DNA of 64,000 nucleotides, from positions 186,001 through 250,000 of the forward strand of contig JAPJBO010000142.1 in assembly GCA_030068145.1 (NCBI GenBank), in the 5' to 3' direction. This DNA is from Diplonema papillatum (Eukaryota; Euglenozoa; Diplonemea; Diplonemida; Diplonemidae). The notes below the pieces were generated by a model, which was not told the origin of the DNA, searched no databases, and saw only the letters and a program-made list of their open reading frames with translations. The position numbers and the translations under genes are program-made. Positions 1-11,672 of this stretch are shown here, piece after piece. How positions within the stretch are numbered: position 1 is the stretch's first letter; each line of letters starts with the position of its first letter.

Positions 1-1144
1 CGATTCTTAGAAACCCAATACACAACAACACCAGGATCACCAACAGCAGAAGCACTCAATCTACCGAACCGGCACCACTTTCTCACAGGAAGCACACCCC
101 GCCCAATGCATCAACAATCAACCAAAACAAACCAATTATTTATTCACGCACACCAGGGCCCCGGCCTCTTTGCACCACGTCGCCATATTCTTTTGTGTTT
201 TCATTCATCGTAGCACGTCCTTGCTTCTCCATGTGGTATCTATAAGTCATCCTGCTGAACGTGAGCTTTTTGTCCGCCCCATATCACGCAATGCTGGAAT
301 CGTGGTTCACAAGACTGAAGTGCCCCACCCAGCAGCACGTGTTGAGGCCAGATGGACAAGTAGATACACAGCGCATGAAAAGGGCAGTTTTCCTCTATCG
401 TGCTCGATCAACTGTGCAGTCTCATCACCAAAGGTTCTTTGCACTCTAATCAAAAACGATCAACTCGACTGTGCTCCATCGGCGTCAAGCGATCTCGATC
501 GTGACTGCTATTCCGTTTGGATGCAACGACTCTTACACTGGCCGGAGTGGAAAGAGTGATGTTTCGGTGGAAGCCGCGCAAAAAGAAGCGCCCGGTTGAC
601 GCGCGGGTTCCAGAAAAAAAGACGGAGAATCCACTGATATGCACAATCATCCCCGCTGCTTAAGTGGTTGCTGTTTCCTTTTACATCAACAACTGAATTG
701 TGAGAGTGGAAGAACGCCGACAACGTGTTTGGAAAAGATTCCCCGAACGCTCATGTTCCCTCTCAAAGCCAGGCTACTCCACTTCAGCCCGCGCCTCTTG
801 TTTCTCCAAATCCGCAATATTACAATAACAAAGCAAAACTACGCATTCTTCATTCTTTTCGTTTTCTTTCCAAATATGCAGTGTGTTCTAAAAACGCAAG
901 ACATCTATTAATACGCAAACCCGCCCCATGAAGATGCTGCGGCATTTTCTGTCACTTCTTACCGCACACACTGCAATATTGGAGCAAATGAGAAGCTCGC
1001 CACTGCCAGAAGCGGCGCGAACCAAAGACTCGGTAGTCGACTGGTTCTGGTGCAGAATGTCCCTTGGGAGCTGTCGGGTTCATCCTGAGTTCAACATTGC
1101 GCCACAACAAGATGCGTGCGTGCAGGCCTCTTCTTGAAGGCCAT
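1..1144. other. intergenic, no supported gene
   Basis: I see no open frame here that has both protein-like codon use and splice sites. A frame at 170-559 (+) is open for 129 codons but looks like chance. Low-complexity CA-rich DNA lies at 1-130. Confidence 0.5.
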
Positions 1145-1415
1145 AGCCGCGTCTTTTTGGACATAAGCGCCAGCTTGGAAGGAAATGCTCGAAGCTGCCG
1201 GACAAAGAACCGAAGGAATCCCAAGTGCTGTAACTACCGAACGGACGTGAGGTCATGCGGGTCTACCCCTACACGACAAGACACACATACACAACATACG
1301 GTGTAAGGAAGGACTAATCAGAATGCGTTGCATTGTATTTGCCGCTCTATTCCTATATTTCCGCCTTCCATTCGGAGTCAGAGCAGCTACGTCGAGTATT
1401 CCCGGCTTTGATGGT
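1145..1415. repeat. interspersed repeat S2, copy 1
   Basis: This stretch closely matches 50940-51250, which lies inside intron 2 of the mitochondrial carrier gene. Shared blocks include ATAAGCGCCAGCTTG, CCCAAGTGCTGTAACTACCG, the segment around GGACGTGAGGTCATGCGGG, and a T/C-rich end before GTCGAGTATT. The 5' edge also resembles the shorter S1 repeats (motif AAATACTCGAGGAGG). It is a non-coding dispersed element. The short signal-peptide-like frame inside it (1323-1583, +) is interrupted in the other copy. Confidence 0.75.
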
Positions 1416-1805
1416 CTCGGGCCCAAATGCAACGCACGTGCCGAATTTGTCCACTTCTACCGGAAACAGAAGTTTTGCAAGGGTCTTCTCCCCACGATTC
1501 CGCCTCCTCATGCAGGCGAAATAAATGTACACAGAGCAGGAATCGATTCTGTGACTTGGTTCAGCGGACCATGCGGAATCTAGACTGGGGCTGGAGCTGT
1601 TCCAAAAGAGAAAAAAAGAAGGAAAACATCGTTGTTCGACGCGTGTCGTTTTCAGTCCAACTCACTTCGCAAATCCGGATTCCGTTGAGAACGCGTTACG
1701 ATCGCAGATGTCCATAAGGACATCCCAACACACATACACACAAGCCACCTGGTGAACTGGGAAAGTATATCCGTGGTTGGCGAGTGGCGAGCTCTCATTT
1801 TTTCG

Positions 1806-2449
1806 TCAATATAATCTGAAGTTAGCGCAACCCTTCCACAGCCTGGATGTGCGCTCCCGCTCCAGGGGTTCTCCCTCCCTGATACTTTTCTGCAGCCCTT
1901 GGTCGAAGAAACGTGGTCTTTCTTCCACAAGTCGCAGACGGGAAAGGTTTCCCCCAACCCCTCATCGTTGCACACGAGAGAACAAGCCCGCAGCACGGTG
2001 GATTCTCGCGCCCCCTTAATTACACGGCGAACCCCAGTCCCACCCGTTGCCAAGAGTGACGCCACCCGCGTGGTGCCCAGACCCTGACCGAACTTCACGC
2101 GGGGACAGGGTTAACTATCCCGGAAAGCTGCATCTTCTTTGTGTAGTGGGGTGTCTTGCGGATGCGCATGGAACAAAACAAGGAAAAGATCTCATTCTCT
2201 TGCATCCGGCCGTACAAGGGACCACGCCTCGCATTTCAATCGGAGACTCACAATCACCGACTTCTCGGCTCAAAAAATAGCCCAATAGTCCAAAACAGTG
2301 AATAAAAGGGTTACGCAGCACCCGTGTTTCTGGACTCTCGCGAATTTCTCCCTTCGTCGCACTTGAATGGCAACGGTGCGCTTCGCGTGCGCACTCTGTA
2401 TCCAAGCTTTAACTTCCAGCTTCCGAGCCTCCTGGGGTTCGTCGTGCAC
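1806..2449 (-). CDS. possible exons of an unrecognised minus-strand gene
   Basis: The best part is 2315-2449. It follows the acceptor CCTTCACCAG, encodes 45 residues (VHDEPQEARKLEVKAW...) and ends at a GTAACC donor, with phase 0 at both ends. A downstream continuation could start at 2092 after GCGTGAAG, in phase 0. It then stays open for about 95 codons with protein-like codons and several Cys residues (CNDEG, CDLWKKD). An upstream exon between 2536 and 2660 is open in two frames, so no start was chosen. I do not recognise the protein. The exon at 2315-2449 is fairly convincing; the rest is tentative. Confidence 0.35.
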
Positions 2450-2919
2450 CTGGTGAAGGGGCGTCCGCCCCCTCGCACCCTCTCTGCCCCATTCCCACCC
2501 CTGTTCTCTTCTTCCCTTCGTTCCTTCCCCACGTGCGAAGAACGAACGAGGGATTTTGAACCAAGCAAAGCAATGCCCCCGCTCGCCGTATATGAGCGAG
2601 GGTCGTACACCGTTTGAGGCTGCCAAGGTCTCGCTTTTTCCTCCTCATCCACCCCCCGCGCCCTCCCTGCGGAACCAAGACGACGAGTCGGCGTGAATTG
2701 TCAATTTCGACAGTGACACCTCGTCTCACCTTCCGGGTCAGACTGCGTCACACGCGTGCCGTACTCGGACGTGCTCGATGAGTTGTTGGTGCGGTCGGGT
2801 GCCGCGGCGACGCCACCGGGGGTTCCCTAGCTGCGGGAGCTCGAAATGCAACTTTTTTACGACGACGAGCGCTGAGTGGCAAGCCGCCCAACTGCTCACG
2901 CTTGGAAGGTTTCCCACGG

Positions 2920-3215
2920 ATCTGCTGTCTCTGGGCTCTCCCGTCTGCGACGAGCTTGCCGGCAGTCAGCTGGCTTTGAACCAAGCTAACTGTGCTGCTA
3001 TGCCCAACGCGCGTTCTTGCACCCCCCCCGACCCCGTTCCATGGGGCCTGGCTGCGAACTAGCCAGGACCTCCTGATGAACAAAGCTCACATCCGTGTCC
3101 TGTCTGCAGACACTCGGGTCGCCTAATGCATCCGTTTTTGGATTAGAAGGACCGAAAACACAGCAAGACACGGTGTCGGGACATATCAATCCAAGCACGC
3201 TCTTTTGCATTCCCC
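2920..3215. repeat. R1-family repeat, diverged copy
   Basis: It shares, in order, CTGCGACGAGCT-like, GTCCTGTCTGCAGACACTC, AAGGACCGAAAACAC and CCAAGCACGCTCTTTTGCA segments with the clear R1 element at 39558-39951. It is more diverged than the copies at 39.6, 59.0 and 62.3 kb. No coding frame is conserved between copies. Confidence 0.6.
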
Positions 3216-3457
3216 TGCCCTCACCACGCATTTCTTTTTGCTGCTGCTTTCATACACTCGTCTCCCCATCTCCTCTCTTGCGGTTCCCGCGTCTGCGATC
3301 CGAAAGTCCTGCGCTCTTGTGGCCACTTGACACCGAACCCAGCAACCACGTCAAAAGAGCCTCTCGCGCCATACTAGGAATCCGGTTGACGTGTGTCTGT
3401 TGGACTTACCACCATGTCGCATCTCGCAGCAGACGCAGCGCGGCGTGGTCTGCGCGC

Positions 3458-3658
3458 CTAGTGGGAAGCTTTCACCACTGTCGCACACCGTGCACCCATT
3501 TCCTGTCGTAACACGTCAAGCGTAAACGGTAGCTGCCAGCCCGGATCCTCAATCGGGAATTCGGTGCCTTGCTCGCCAGGCCCCCTCCTTTTTTTTGCTC
3601 TCTCTCGGCAAGTGACAACATCCGTTTGGTGTCTGCCCATGGCAAGCAAACAATACAC
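3458..3658 (-). CDS. possible small ORF, 66 aa
   Basis: An ATG-to-TAG frame of 66 codons with mixed, protein-like codon use, including a stretch EFPIEDPGWQLPFTLDVLRQ. No family is recognised and no splice site is needed. It could be a single-exon gene, an exon, or chance. The DNA from 3659 to 4070 shows nothing else apart from the leader of the next gene. Confidence 0.25.
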   Translation of the reverse strand: MYCLLAMGRHQTDVVTCRERAKKRRGPGEQGTEFPIEDPGWQLPFTLDVLRQEMGARCATVVKASH

Positions 3659-4070
3659 CGTCGCCCCGCTTCACCGTTTCCTTGTGCCCCTTCCCTCTTT
3701 CCGATGGATCCGCACTGCAATTGAAAAGCAAAGCTTCCAGTCTCCACAACTGGAAGCAGCGTCATCTGTTCCGAGACAATGATAGGCGCAACGCTTGAAA
3801 CGCAAATACCACCGCAACTTGCAGCAGACTACAGAGTTCTTACACTTGAATCGCAAAGGTTGCCAACTTAAGGCAGGCGACTGCTCGAATTGAGCGTGCT
3901 TCTTGCGTTTGCCAAGCGAAAGCCACCCCGCAGACCCGCTTGTTTTCTATCTCCGGTCCTTGAGCAGGGGTTGACAGGTTACACTCTTTCTATGTGCGGT
4001 CTTGTGTTAAATAAACTGTCGTTGCAGGGAGAGTTTCAACCGAACTAATACACCAACAAACAAGCGGACC

Positions 4071-7000
4071 ATGAACCGTTTTCTGCTAGCGCTGTCGGCC
4101 CTGTGTGGCATAGCGTACGCCGGCGACTTCACCATCGAAGTCGACCATGAATCTGACATCATGTACGCCATCCATTGCGGATCGTCTTCCGCATACACCG
4201 CGGCTTCAGGTATTCTTGCGATCCCCCGCCCTTGTACCCCCCACGTTTAATTCACACGACGCATGAGATCAGTAAGGCTTGTGCATCTGTTTTCCCCTTC
4301 TGCGCTGCGCCGTTGGTGCGGGGTTCTTCCTGCCATCGCTGTCTGATGTTCCTGCAGCACTGCCTGGGAACCCGGTCTTGTGGCCTGTTGTGTGGCGAAG
4401 CTTCCGCGACGCGGTGAGTGCTTCCCAATCGTCTTCAACTCTGCGCTAACGGCCTCGCACAACGGTGCCCCGTCTGTTGTTTCTAAGAGCCCGGTAAAGA
4501 CCTCGAAGTCTATCGCAAGCGGGCACACATTGTTGTGTGTGGGCGAGGTGTGCAGTTGCGTCTGCTCCGCGCGGTCGCAACTCTTTCCTCCGTCTCCTCG
4601 GATCCTCCTTGTCCACATTGCCTTGCAGTGGCCCGCCAGCCGTTACTTTTGAAAACAAACGGCGTTTCCATCCATCCGTGAAAAGCAAGGAAGCGGAAAC
4701 GGAAACGTTTCCAACGTTTCCAACCTGCGTATTCCTTTCCTTCGATACTGACGACTTAACCCGACGGTTCTCCTTTCCTTGGTGATTGACACCCGATCCC
4801 CAGCACTGCATATCCAGGGAGTTTGAAGACTATTCTGTTGCCATTTCGCGGCAGGTTACTGCGTGAAGTGCCGCCAAATGCCGGAAAGAGCTAGCAGCCA
4901 CCCCATGGGAGATACAAGCCGCCAAAAAAATGGACACTCGGCAGGAATTCGGCAGAACTTGTTGGATCACACTGCAGCGACTCCGCGCATGATAAGGCGA
5001 TTGTGGCAAAGCACACCAGAAACACTGCCTGACCTTTCTATCTTCGGTTGTTGAATCCGGGTAGTATTCGACCCGGTCCTTTACCCGGGCCCATGATGAG
5101 GAAGCTAGGTTCCCCTTCCCTTTCTATTCAACACCTTCTTCGAAGAAGAAGACTCAATGCTAGCATGCATCAACACAACGTGTATGCTCGTGTTCTGTCC
5201 AAACATGAAACTAAGACTTTTCCTCCTCCTCGCAAGCGCAACCTTTATCTGCAGGCATCACGTACTCGCCGGATGCTCACTTCACCGGCGGACGGGTTGA
5301 CGCGTTCGTGACTAACACCGTGCAGCGCACGGTCGACGACCCCCTCTACACCACCGCACGCTCCGGGATGTCCGCCTACTCGTTCCCGGTCCCCAACGGC
5401 GACTACATCGTGTTTTTGCAGCTGGCGGAGACCTACTTCTCCGCCGCAAACGCGCGCGTCTTCGACGTGAGCGTGGAGGGCACGCTCGTCGTCGACGACT
5501 TGGACCTCGCGGCGGAGCTGGGCGGGAAGTGGGTGGCCGAGACGCGGCGGTTCGAAGTGGCGGTCGCCGACGGCGAGCTCACGCTGGCGTTCTCCGCCTC
5601 GGTGAACAACCCGCTGGTCAACGCGATCGTCGTCGTCCCGAACTTCGACAGGGGCACTGTTTTCGGGCTGCCCGCGGTGATCCCGGCCGTCGACTACCGT
5701 CCCGGGGGTCCGGGCGTGGGGTACACCGATTTGACGCCGGCCAACCAAGGCGGCGCCGCATACCGTCCGGGTGATGCTGTGGACATTGAAACGAGTACGG
5801 GTGGCGGGCACAACATCGGGTACATCCAGGCGGGGGAGAGTCTTTCGTATTTCGTGCGTGTGACGCACACCGTGGCGTACAAGTGGGTCTTGCGCGCGGC
5901 CTCCTTGAAAACTGATGACAAAACGGTCAGGCTGTTGGTCGATGGGCAAGTTGTCAAAACCCTTGTCTTCAACACGAACGGAGCCGGGTGGCAGAACTTC
6001 AAAGACTACGTCGTCCACGACGTGGCGCTTTCCCTTGGACCGCACGAGGTCACGCTGGCGTTTGATTCTTCAAGCTTCAACGTGAAATCCTTTTCCCTGC
6101 TTCTCGATGCAACCACCATCCGTATCAACGCGGGTGGAGTAGCTGCGTCGGCGGGTGAAAACCCGTTCTTGGCAGGTGACGTCAGGGCGTTCTCAGCAGA
6201 CACATCATACACCGGAGGGAGCGTACATGCAACGGCCAGCACCATCGACGTGTCCGGTGTGTTGCTCCCGGCACCACAATCAGTGTACCAGACCGAAAGA
6301 TGGGGCGCTGCTGTGTACAGTGTGTCGGGGTTGACCGCGGGAAGTACGTACGTAGTGCGGCTGCACTTCGCTGAGAATTTCTTTTCTGAGCAAGGCAAGA
6401 GAGTGTTTCACGTGGATGTGAACGACGACAGGGTGCTAACCTCCTTCGACATCTACAGGGCCACAGGCGGGAAAGACCGGGCGATCGTCAAGGAGTACCA
6501 AAAAACAGCAGACGAGGACGGCCGGATTACGGTGGAGCTGGTGGCCAGTGTCCAGAACCCGAAGATTAACGGCATTGAGATCCTGTCGTTCAAGGGCGGC
6601 TCGGCAGCACAGTTTGGAGGCGACAGTTTCACGTTGACCGTCAACCAAGCGCCTGCTATCCTCGACGTCCTCGCAAACGATGTGTCGTCAGCACCCGTTC
6701 ACGTCATGAGCGTCGACAACTACAATGGGGGATCGAACCTGATCGAAGTAGCGGGCAATGCCGTCAAATTCACGCCAGCACTCAATTACGCATTCGAATC
6801 GTGGGCCTATGGGGCAACCGACGGCCTTCACACAAGCTCGCCCACTGTGTTCGTCTACTTGTGGGACGCTGCCGCAGATGCTGGTGACTTGACGAGTCTT
6901 GGCCTGACACGCAAGTGGCCGGCGAATGCTGAGATCTCGAGACTCAACGACGAATCCCTGTCGCTGACCGGAGGTGGCATCGGGTTCTACTTCGCAGGCG

Positions 7001-7467
7001 GTTCTATTGACGAGAAGGTCTTTGCGTGGGCTGACATCGACGGGGACTTTGACGCTCGTCTGCAAGTGAAGATGCTTACCAACGTTGGACCGGCCCCGAG
7101 ATGCGGGCTGGAAGTCAGCGACAACACCGGAGCCACGCCGCGGTTCTTCGCTGTGTCAGTAACGCCGGATGGTGCGTTCGAAGTCGCCTACAGGCACGAG
7201 GCTTGGACTCGTTCCACGGTGGTTGCCGTTGCCGGAGTCACGTCCAGTTTCCCCCACGCGTACCTTCGAATTGTTAGAGTCGGCCACAGAGTGACGGGGT
7301 TCTACTCGACGGACAACGTGTTCTGGCGCACCATCACATCCACCTTGTTCCCTTTGGAGCCCGTGGGACGCTTTCCCAACAGCATTGACGTCGGACCGTT
7401 CGTATTCAGTGGACAGGATAACCTCAAAGACCAGGCTGTCGTTGACAACCTCATCATTCTTCAGTAA
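4071..7467 (+). CDS. secreted malectin / carbohydrate-binding multidomain protein
   Basis: Two exons, 4071-4209 and 5255-7467, separated by a 1045-nt intron (GTATTC...ATCTGCAG, phase 1), give 783 aa. Exon 1 encodes a signal peptide (MNRFLLALSALCGIAYA) and the start of a malectin domain. The join rebuilds the typical malectin opening (IHCG...SAYTAAS then GITYSPDAHFTGG), which strongly supports the intron. By eye the order is malectin about 25-176, a CBM6/35-like module about 190-315 (DYRPGGPGVGYTD, YIQAGESLSYFV), a second malectin about 330-490, an Ig/cadherin-like linker about 495-575 (APAILDVLANDVS), and a C-terminal beta-sandwich about 590-783 resembling DUF1349/LamG-like folds. No enzyme motif was seen. 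It is likely an extracellular or ER-lumen glycan-binding protein. No transmembrane segment or GPI signal is evident after the last domain. A pyrimidine-poor GTTGCAG lies just upstream of the leader. Confidence 0.85.
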
Positions 7468-7837
7468 GCACCCTGGAATCAATGCACCCTGGAAAGAAGG
7501 CATGCGCTTCAAAGGCTTCGTGGCTCCGGGCGATAACTTGATGCGCACTGTTCCACCCGATACTCGATTTATTCAGTGTATTCAGGTCCAAAAAACGTCC
7601 GCCAACCCGTCGTCAAAGTGAAGAGCGCGGCCGCCTTTCGTAGCTCGTTTTGAGGTGGTCATTTTTGTTTTGTTTTTCTTGCGGTACCAAACAACGACAT
7701 TTTGGAAATGAGAAGCTCGTCACCGCAAACCGCTGCGTTTTCACTGAATCTATACCAGCTTTTGGGGGGTGGGAAATCTGGTCGCCCGAGGTTTCCTTCG
7801 TAAAATCAAGAAATACCATTGTCCAGGCAGTGAGCCA

Positions 7838-7950
7838 GCCCCCCCTATTTCCTGGAAGTGCTTCGAACTGCCTATCACACGATCACAGGCTATCACCTGG
7901 GGCTTAATGCAGGCCATCGCTGCAGATATTCTGCATTCTGGCCTCAACTG
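7838..7950. repeat. interspersed repeat R2, copy 1
   Basis: Contains TATTTCCTGGAAGTGC, CTATCACACGATCACAG, ATGCAGGCCATCGCTGCA and TTCTGCATTCTGGCCTCAA. Matching copies lie at 44226-44340 and inside carrier intron 1 at 49672-49900. It is non-coding. The 300-400 bases on either side (7468-7837, 7951-8623) show no supported gene. Confidence 0.7.
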
Positions 7951-8623
7951 GGAGTGTACACGTAATTCTTGCTCCGCACCTGTTGCGCATGTGCTATTAG
8001 TATGTACATGGGTGGCCCGTCAGATTTGTAGCTGTGTGCGATCGTTCAAATTTGGCGCCCGTAGTGTTGAGGACACAAAAAATTGCGTCTTTAATGAAAG
8101 TGTAGAAACAATTTAGATCCAGGCCAGTTTGCAATTTTTGGGCCCGCGGGTCCGAGTGACGAGCTCTCATTTTCTCTTTTTTTCCTCCGGCTCACGCGAA
8201 CCTGAAGCCACTTTTTTTTGTCCTTTACCCAACCCTGTTTTCCGTAGCAAACGGATGAACTTAGCGAGAAAGAAAAGCGAGCGAATGAACAAAAAAAGAC
8301 GGTGAAAATATGACACGCGCTGGCGCTTGGTTCCCGTTGGCAAAAGGCGTCGTCACTCCCCGCGACAGCAGCAGAGGCAGGCGTTCCGGCGCGCAGCATC
8401 CGCGTGCAAACCAAAAAAAGGGAAAGTTCGGCGATAACCGCTGAGCGCGCACGCGTGACACGAACTGCCAACCCCGAAGCAAGATCGCAGACCCCGAGAG
8501 GGCCACTAGTACTAGTGGCCGTGGACCAAACACTAGCAAAACGGGGTTCGAGAAATTGTGTCGTACTGTTTCGGACAACCAAGTATTGAATTAAGCCCCT
8601 AGCGGACCATCAAGCTGAGCTTC

Positions 8624-8800
8624 ATGCCACAACAGGAGCAAACGTCTGCAGTTTCTGGAGCTCTCATTCGTGCTGCGACTCCGCTCTACGACCTGACTCG
8701 TAAACGTCGAAACATCGACAAGACGTCTTCAAGTCGCGTCTTGAAACTCGAGCTCAACAAACAAGCCGTTTCCTTGGCCGTGCCCTTGCTGATGGCATCC
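8624..8800 (+). CDS. possible first exon, 59 codons
   Basis: It opens with an ATG (MPQQEQTSAVSGALIR...) and has protein-like codon use until a possible GTCCTC donor at 8801. Just beyond that an S1 repeat begins. Phase 0 would be compatible with the exon at 10078-10380 (+), but the join is speculative. No family is recognised. Confidence 0.3.
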
Positions 8801-8827
8801 GTCCTCGCCACAGGCGATTCCTTTTTC

Positions 8828-8900
8828 TTGTATAAGCACCTGCTTTGTCAGAAATACTCGAGGAGGCAAACAAAAATCTCAAAACGAGGAACATTGCAAC
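8828..8900. repeat. S1 short interspersed repeat
   Basis: Carries TATAAGCACCTGCTTTGT followed by AAATACTCGAGGAGG. This signature recurs at 10583-10715, 17188-17350, 46570-46745 (reverse) and 61245-61385. Longer copies continue through a CAGTTGCGAAATCTC block and a GTTTAGTGGCGGGCGTAAGC block. It is a SINE-like dispersed family; no Pol III box was identified in it. Confidence 0.7.
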
Positions 8901-9289
8901 GTGTTTCAAAAATGAACTTTCACTCTAAAAATGTAAGCGTGAACACCAAGCGAACTAACACCCTAACACCACACTGAAAAACACGTCACCGGTTCAGTGC
9001 ACATGTCTGTGCTGCATATTGAGATGCCTATCACGAGAGCAAAGCAGGCGAAAAAGGAAAAAAAAAGCCTGCCTGAGGATGCGTCAACGCAAAGGTTTTG
9101 GTGAGGGATACCGGAGGGCGATGACATATTTTACGAGAACAACCCCGGGGCAGCAGTCGTTGTAAGACTGACAGGTGAGCTGCGCCACCTCCCCTAGCGA
9201 GCTCGGATCACCCGCGTCGGATGCAGCTGTTGTATGGGAACGATACGTGCGCTCATGGTAGAAGCGCGCCTTTTGTGTGAAGGTTGCTG

Positions 9290-9535
9290 CTGCGGCCTTA
9301 GGTGAGTGGCAGCTGTGTCAAGCGGCGAGATCTGAGGCCCTGTGATGGCTGACTGCACACTGCAGCGGGATTGCAACGTCTGTTGTGGCCGTGCTGTGCA
9401 CAAGGCGGCTTGGGAACCTGGTCAACTCCCTCATCACTACAGGGCACAAACCTTTCGTGACCGCTGCATAGACAGTAGGACTGCCCGGGGGGCGGGTCCA
9501 AATGAGAGTAAAAGGAAAAAGAAAAATGCAAACAA
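9290..9535. repeat. interspersed repeat R3, copy 1
   Basis: Matches 54890-55115 (inside an intron of a small gene). Shared order is GGCGAGATCTGAGGC-like, GTGCAC...GCTGCA, a GGCGG...GGG.CCTGG.CAACT-like block, ACAGGGCACAAACCTTTCG, and GGGTCCA..TGAGAGTA. About 70 percent similar by eye. Confidence 0.65.
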
Positions 9536-9538
9536 GAC

Positions 9539-9780
9539 CTGCCCCTGCCTGCTGCTTCTGGATGCTTCTTGAATTCGACCGTTGCTTCTGCAACGAGAGC
9601 ACCCCGGCTGCCGACGCGTCACCGCTGGTGCTCGCGATCGGGTCGGCTTGGCACAGGCGGCCTTGCGGCACTCGTTGGGTTTTGTAACGATGGCTCCGTT
9701 CTTCTTCAAGACTTGTTCCTGAAGTAAGACGACCACTCCTCCCACAACTATTACTAACCCGGTTGTCGCGTCAAAAAAGA
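9539..9780 (-). CDS. possible internal exon with a membrane segment
   Basis: Read on the minus strand, the acceptor CTTCCAACAG after a pyrimidine-rich tract precedes 80 open codons that end at a GTCTTG donor in phase 0. The product contains a hydrophobic run (TGLVIVVGGVVVLL) followed by a basic, Cys-containing tail. An overlapping frame on the same strand is also open, so the reading is not certain. The donor side abuts repeat R3. First and last exons were not found. Confidence 0.35.
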
Positions 9781-10077
9781 CTGTTGGAAGCGTTGGGAAG
9801 TCAAGCAGAGAAACGTCAGGAAACGAAGTAAACAAACCTGTTCCGGCGCACAAGCAAAACTTTTGGCCTTTCAGCCTTCAGGCAAACCCCCGTTTTCACA
9901 TTTCTTCTTTTTTTTTTCGATGCATTGCTGGGTCCTAAGAATTAGTAGTTGGGCAGCGCACTGCATGCAACTTGCCGTGCAGTAGGTCAGATCGCTACTG
10001 CGCGCAAACCGAAGAAGGCGCCCCACTAATTCGTGAATACGCACCTGCTTTCCTCCTCCGCTCCACCGCTGTTGCAG

Positions 10078-10380
10078 GAGGGAATGCAACAGAGAATAAA
10101 GCATGACCCCCCTCGCTCCACAGGCGGGAGGGGGGAGTGGTCGTTTACACCCGCGAGGCGCGCATCGCCCAAGGCCTCCTCCTCTCTGCATAAAGCGTGG
10201 CCTCGTCAAGGCCCGCTCCCCAATGATAGTGGCACTGGGCTCTCGCCGCCTGATCCTCGGACGCGAGATTCAGGTGCGAGCGTCTCGTCGGTGCATGTAC
10301 CAGCGCCGCTGTACGCTGAACTATTGTTTCAGGCCGGGGACTCCAGCATCTCATTCTTTACAGCAGTACTGTTGCTCTGA
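10078..10380 (+). CDS. possible terminal exon, 100 codons, unrecognised protein
   Basis: A strong acceptor (pyrimidine-rich TCCTCCTCCGCTCCACCG followed by CTGTTGCAG) precedes an open frame that reaches TGA at 10380. The product is Pro/Ser/Arg-rich at first and then hydrophobic (LYAELLFQAGDSSISFF). A GTGCGA donor-like site at 10272 offers an alternative end. The upstream exon is unknown; 8624-8800 is compatible in phase. No domain is recognised. Confidence 0.45.
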   Translation, partial: EGMQQRIKHDPPRSTGGRGEWSFTPARRASPKASSSLHKAWPRQGPLPNDSGTGLSPPDPRTRDSGASVSSVHVPAPLYAELLFQAGDSSISFFTAVLLL

Positions 10381-10582
10381 AGGGAACATTCCGGAACTAA
10401 AGTCTGCACACGAGAAAGATACACGAAACCAGATAGTTTAGGGGGTCCCAGAGAGAAGATTGGTTCTTGCGCATGCGAAGACAACGAGAATCGCATATCT
10501 TATTATTTTCACCATCATTGATCAGTTGATGCTGATCGTTCGGTATCTCGTTTTATCAGGCGACTCCGGAAATGTTCTTGAA

Positions 10583-10715
10583 TAGGCACCCGTACTCTGT
10601 AGGAAATACTCGAGGGAGGCCGGCAGTTGCAAGTCGCAAAGCAGGGGGGAAAAACGTGCTGCAACTCACGCGAAACGTAGGCAAATTTCGGTTTGGTGCC
10701 GGGTCGCACAATTCG
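10583..10715. repeat. S1 repeat, longer copy
   Basis: Contains CTGTAGGAAATACTCGAGG, GGCAGTTGCAAGTCGCAAAG and a diverged GTAGGCAAATTTCGGTTTGG block. These correspond position by position to 17188-17350. Confidence 0.65.
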
Positions 10716-10823
10716 GCAGTCCCGCCACTCGAAGAAGCGTTGCGCGACGAGTGAATGTTCGGCCCCGTTACACGAAATGGCCAATCACAGCAAAAACAAA
10801 AAAAGAAAGCACTCGTTTTGACC

Positions 10824-11334
10824 ATGTCCGCCGCTTTGCCACTATCTCCCCCAGCTCTACACACAACAAATTCCCATAGCTTCGGCAGCAAGACCCACAC
10901 CAGCAAGCAAAACGCAGGGGTTAAAGTTGGAACCGATTTTCCCTATATTTTTCTTCCGGCAGACGGTTTCGCGAAAAGGCACCAAGACGCGCGGGATCAG
11001 ATCTGGAAGTCCGCAGAAACGGCAGGCTGCGCGGCACAATGCGAACGATGAAGCGCGTAGAAGTACCTACCAACCAAGTGCGCGGTTTGGAGACGAAGTG
11101 AGTTTCACCCCAGTCTGGTGCTGGCTTTTGGTAAACGACAAGCGCACTGTTACGGAAAAAATCGGTGTTCAAACTTACCCCCTGCACAAAAAGATGCAAA
11201 CAAAAAAAGTAAGAAGAACAAAAGTCTGACGAAAATCGTCGATCCCACAGACCGCACCCCCTCCGGCATCTGCTAACGTACTCTCACCTGGACACTGGGT
11301 TCCCCCGCCAGAACCCCCACAACAACTCTACTAA
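10824..11334 (+). CDS. small three-exon gene, 104 aa, unrecognised
   Basis: Exons are 10824-10919, 10963-11097 and 11251-11334, all phase 0. Intron 1 is only 43 nt (GTTAAA...CTTCCGGCAG with a T-rich tract). Intron 2 is 153 nt (GTGAGT...GATCCCACAG). The product begins MSAALPLSPPALHTTN, has a very basic middle (KGTKTRGIRSGSPQKRQAAR) and a Pro-rich end (GHWVPPPEPPQQLY) before TAA. Two canonical introns, matching phases and an in-frame stop make chance unlikely. The basic, disordered character suggests an RNA- or DNA-associated small protein, but that is inference. A TATTTAAA box about 80 bp downstream belongs to the next unit. Confidence 0.65.
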
Positions 11335-11414
11335 GGGTTTTACGCATTATGCAGATCCAAAGATTGAACCCCTCGGATACCTTGTGTACCCAGAGCAGGC
11401 GGCAATCACCCACC

Positions 11415-11672
11415 TATTTAAACCTTTCTCCTCCCCCCTATCCCTGGTAGTACATTTGTATTGAAAGGAACCTTTCCGGAACGACGGTTGCACCTGATAA
11501 GTCGAACGAAAAGAAACAAAGCCTTAAAAATCGAACCAGTTTGAAGACTTGCTCACCAATGCCTGCACCTGCGATTGCTTCATCAGCGCAAGCCCCAACT
11601 CCGGAAATATTCGCGTGCAAATATGCTACCGAGTACTCTACACAACCATTTCGCAAGCAACTAACACCCTAA
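11415..11672 (+). CDS. possible short gene or first exon with TATA-like box
   Basis: A TATTTAAA sequence near 11415 precedes an ATG at 11559. That ATG opens a 37-codon frame (MPAPAIASSAQAPTPEIF...) ending in TAA at 11670-11672. A GTGCAA donor-like site lies inside it, and a second frame downstream runs to a good GTAAGG donor near 11741, so an intron is plausible. The structure is unresolved. From 11750 to 12236 only weak open frames are seen. Confidence 0.3.

Noticed and set aside
5245..6045. Minus-strand His/Arg-rich frame
   Set aside because: Antisense of the malectin exon, whose domains and splice junction are clear.
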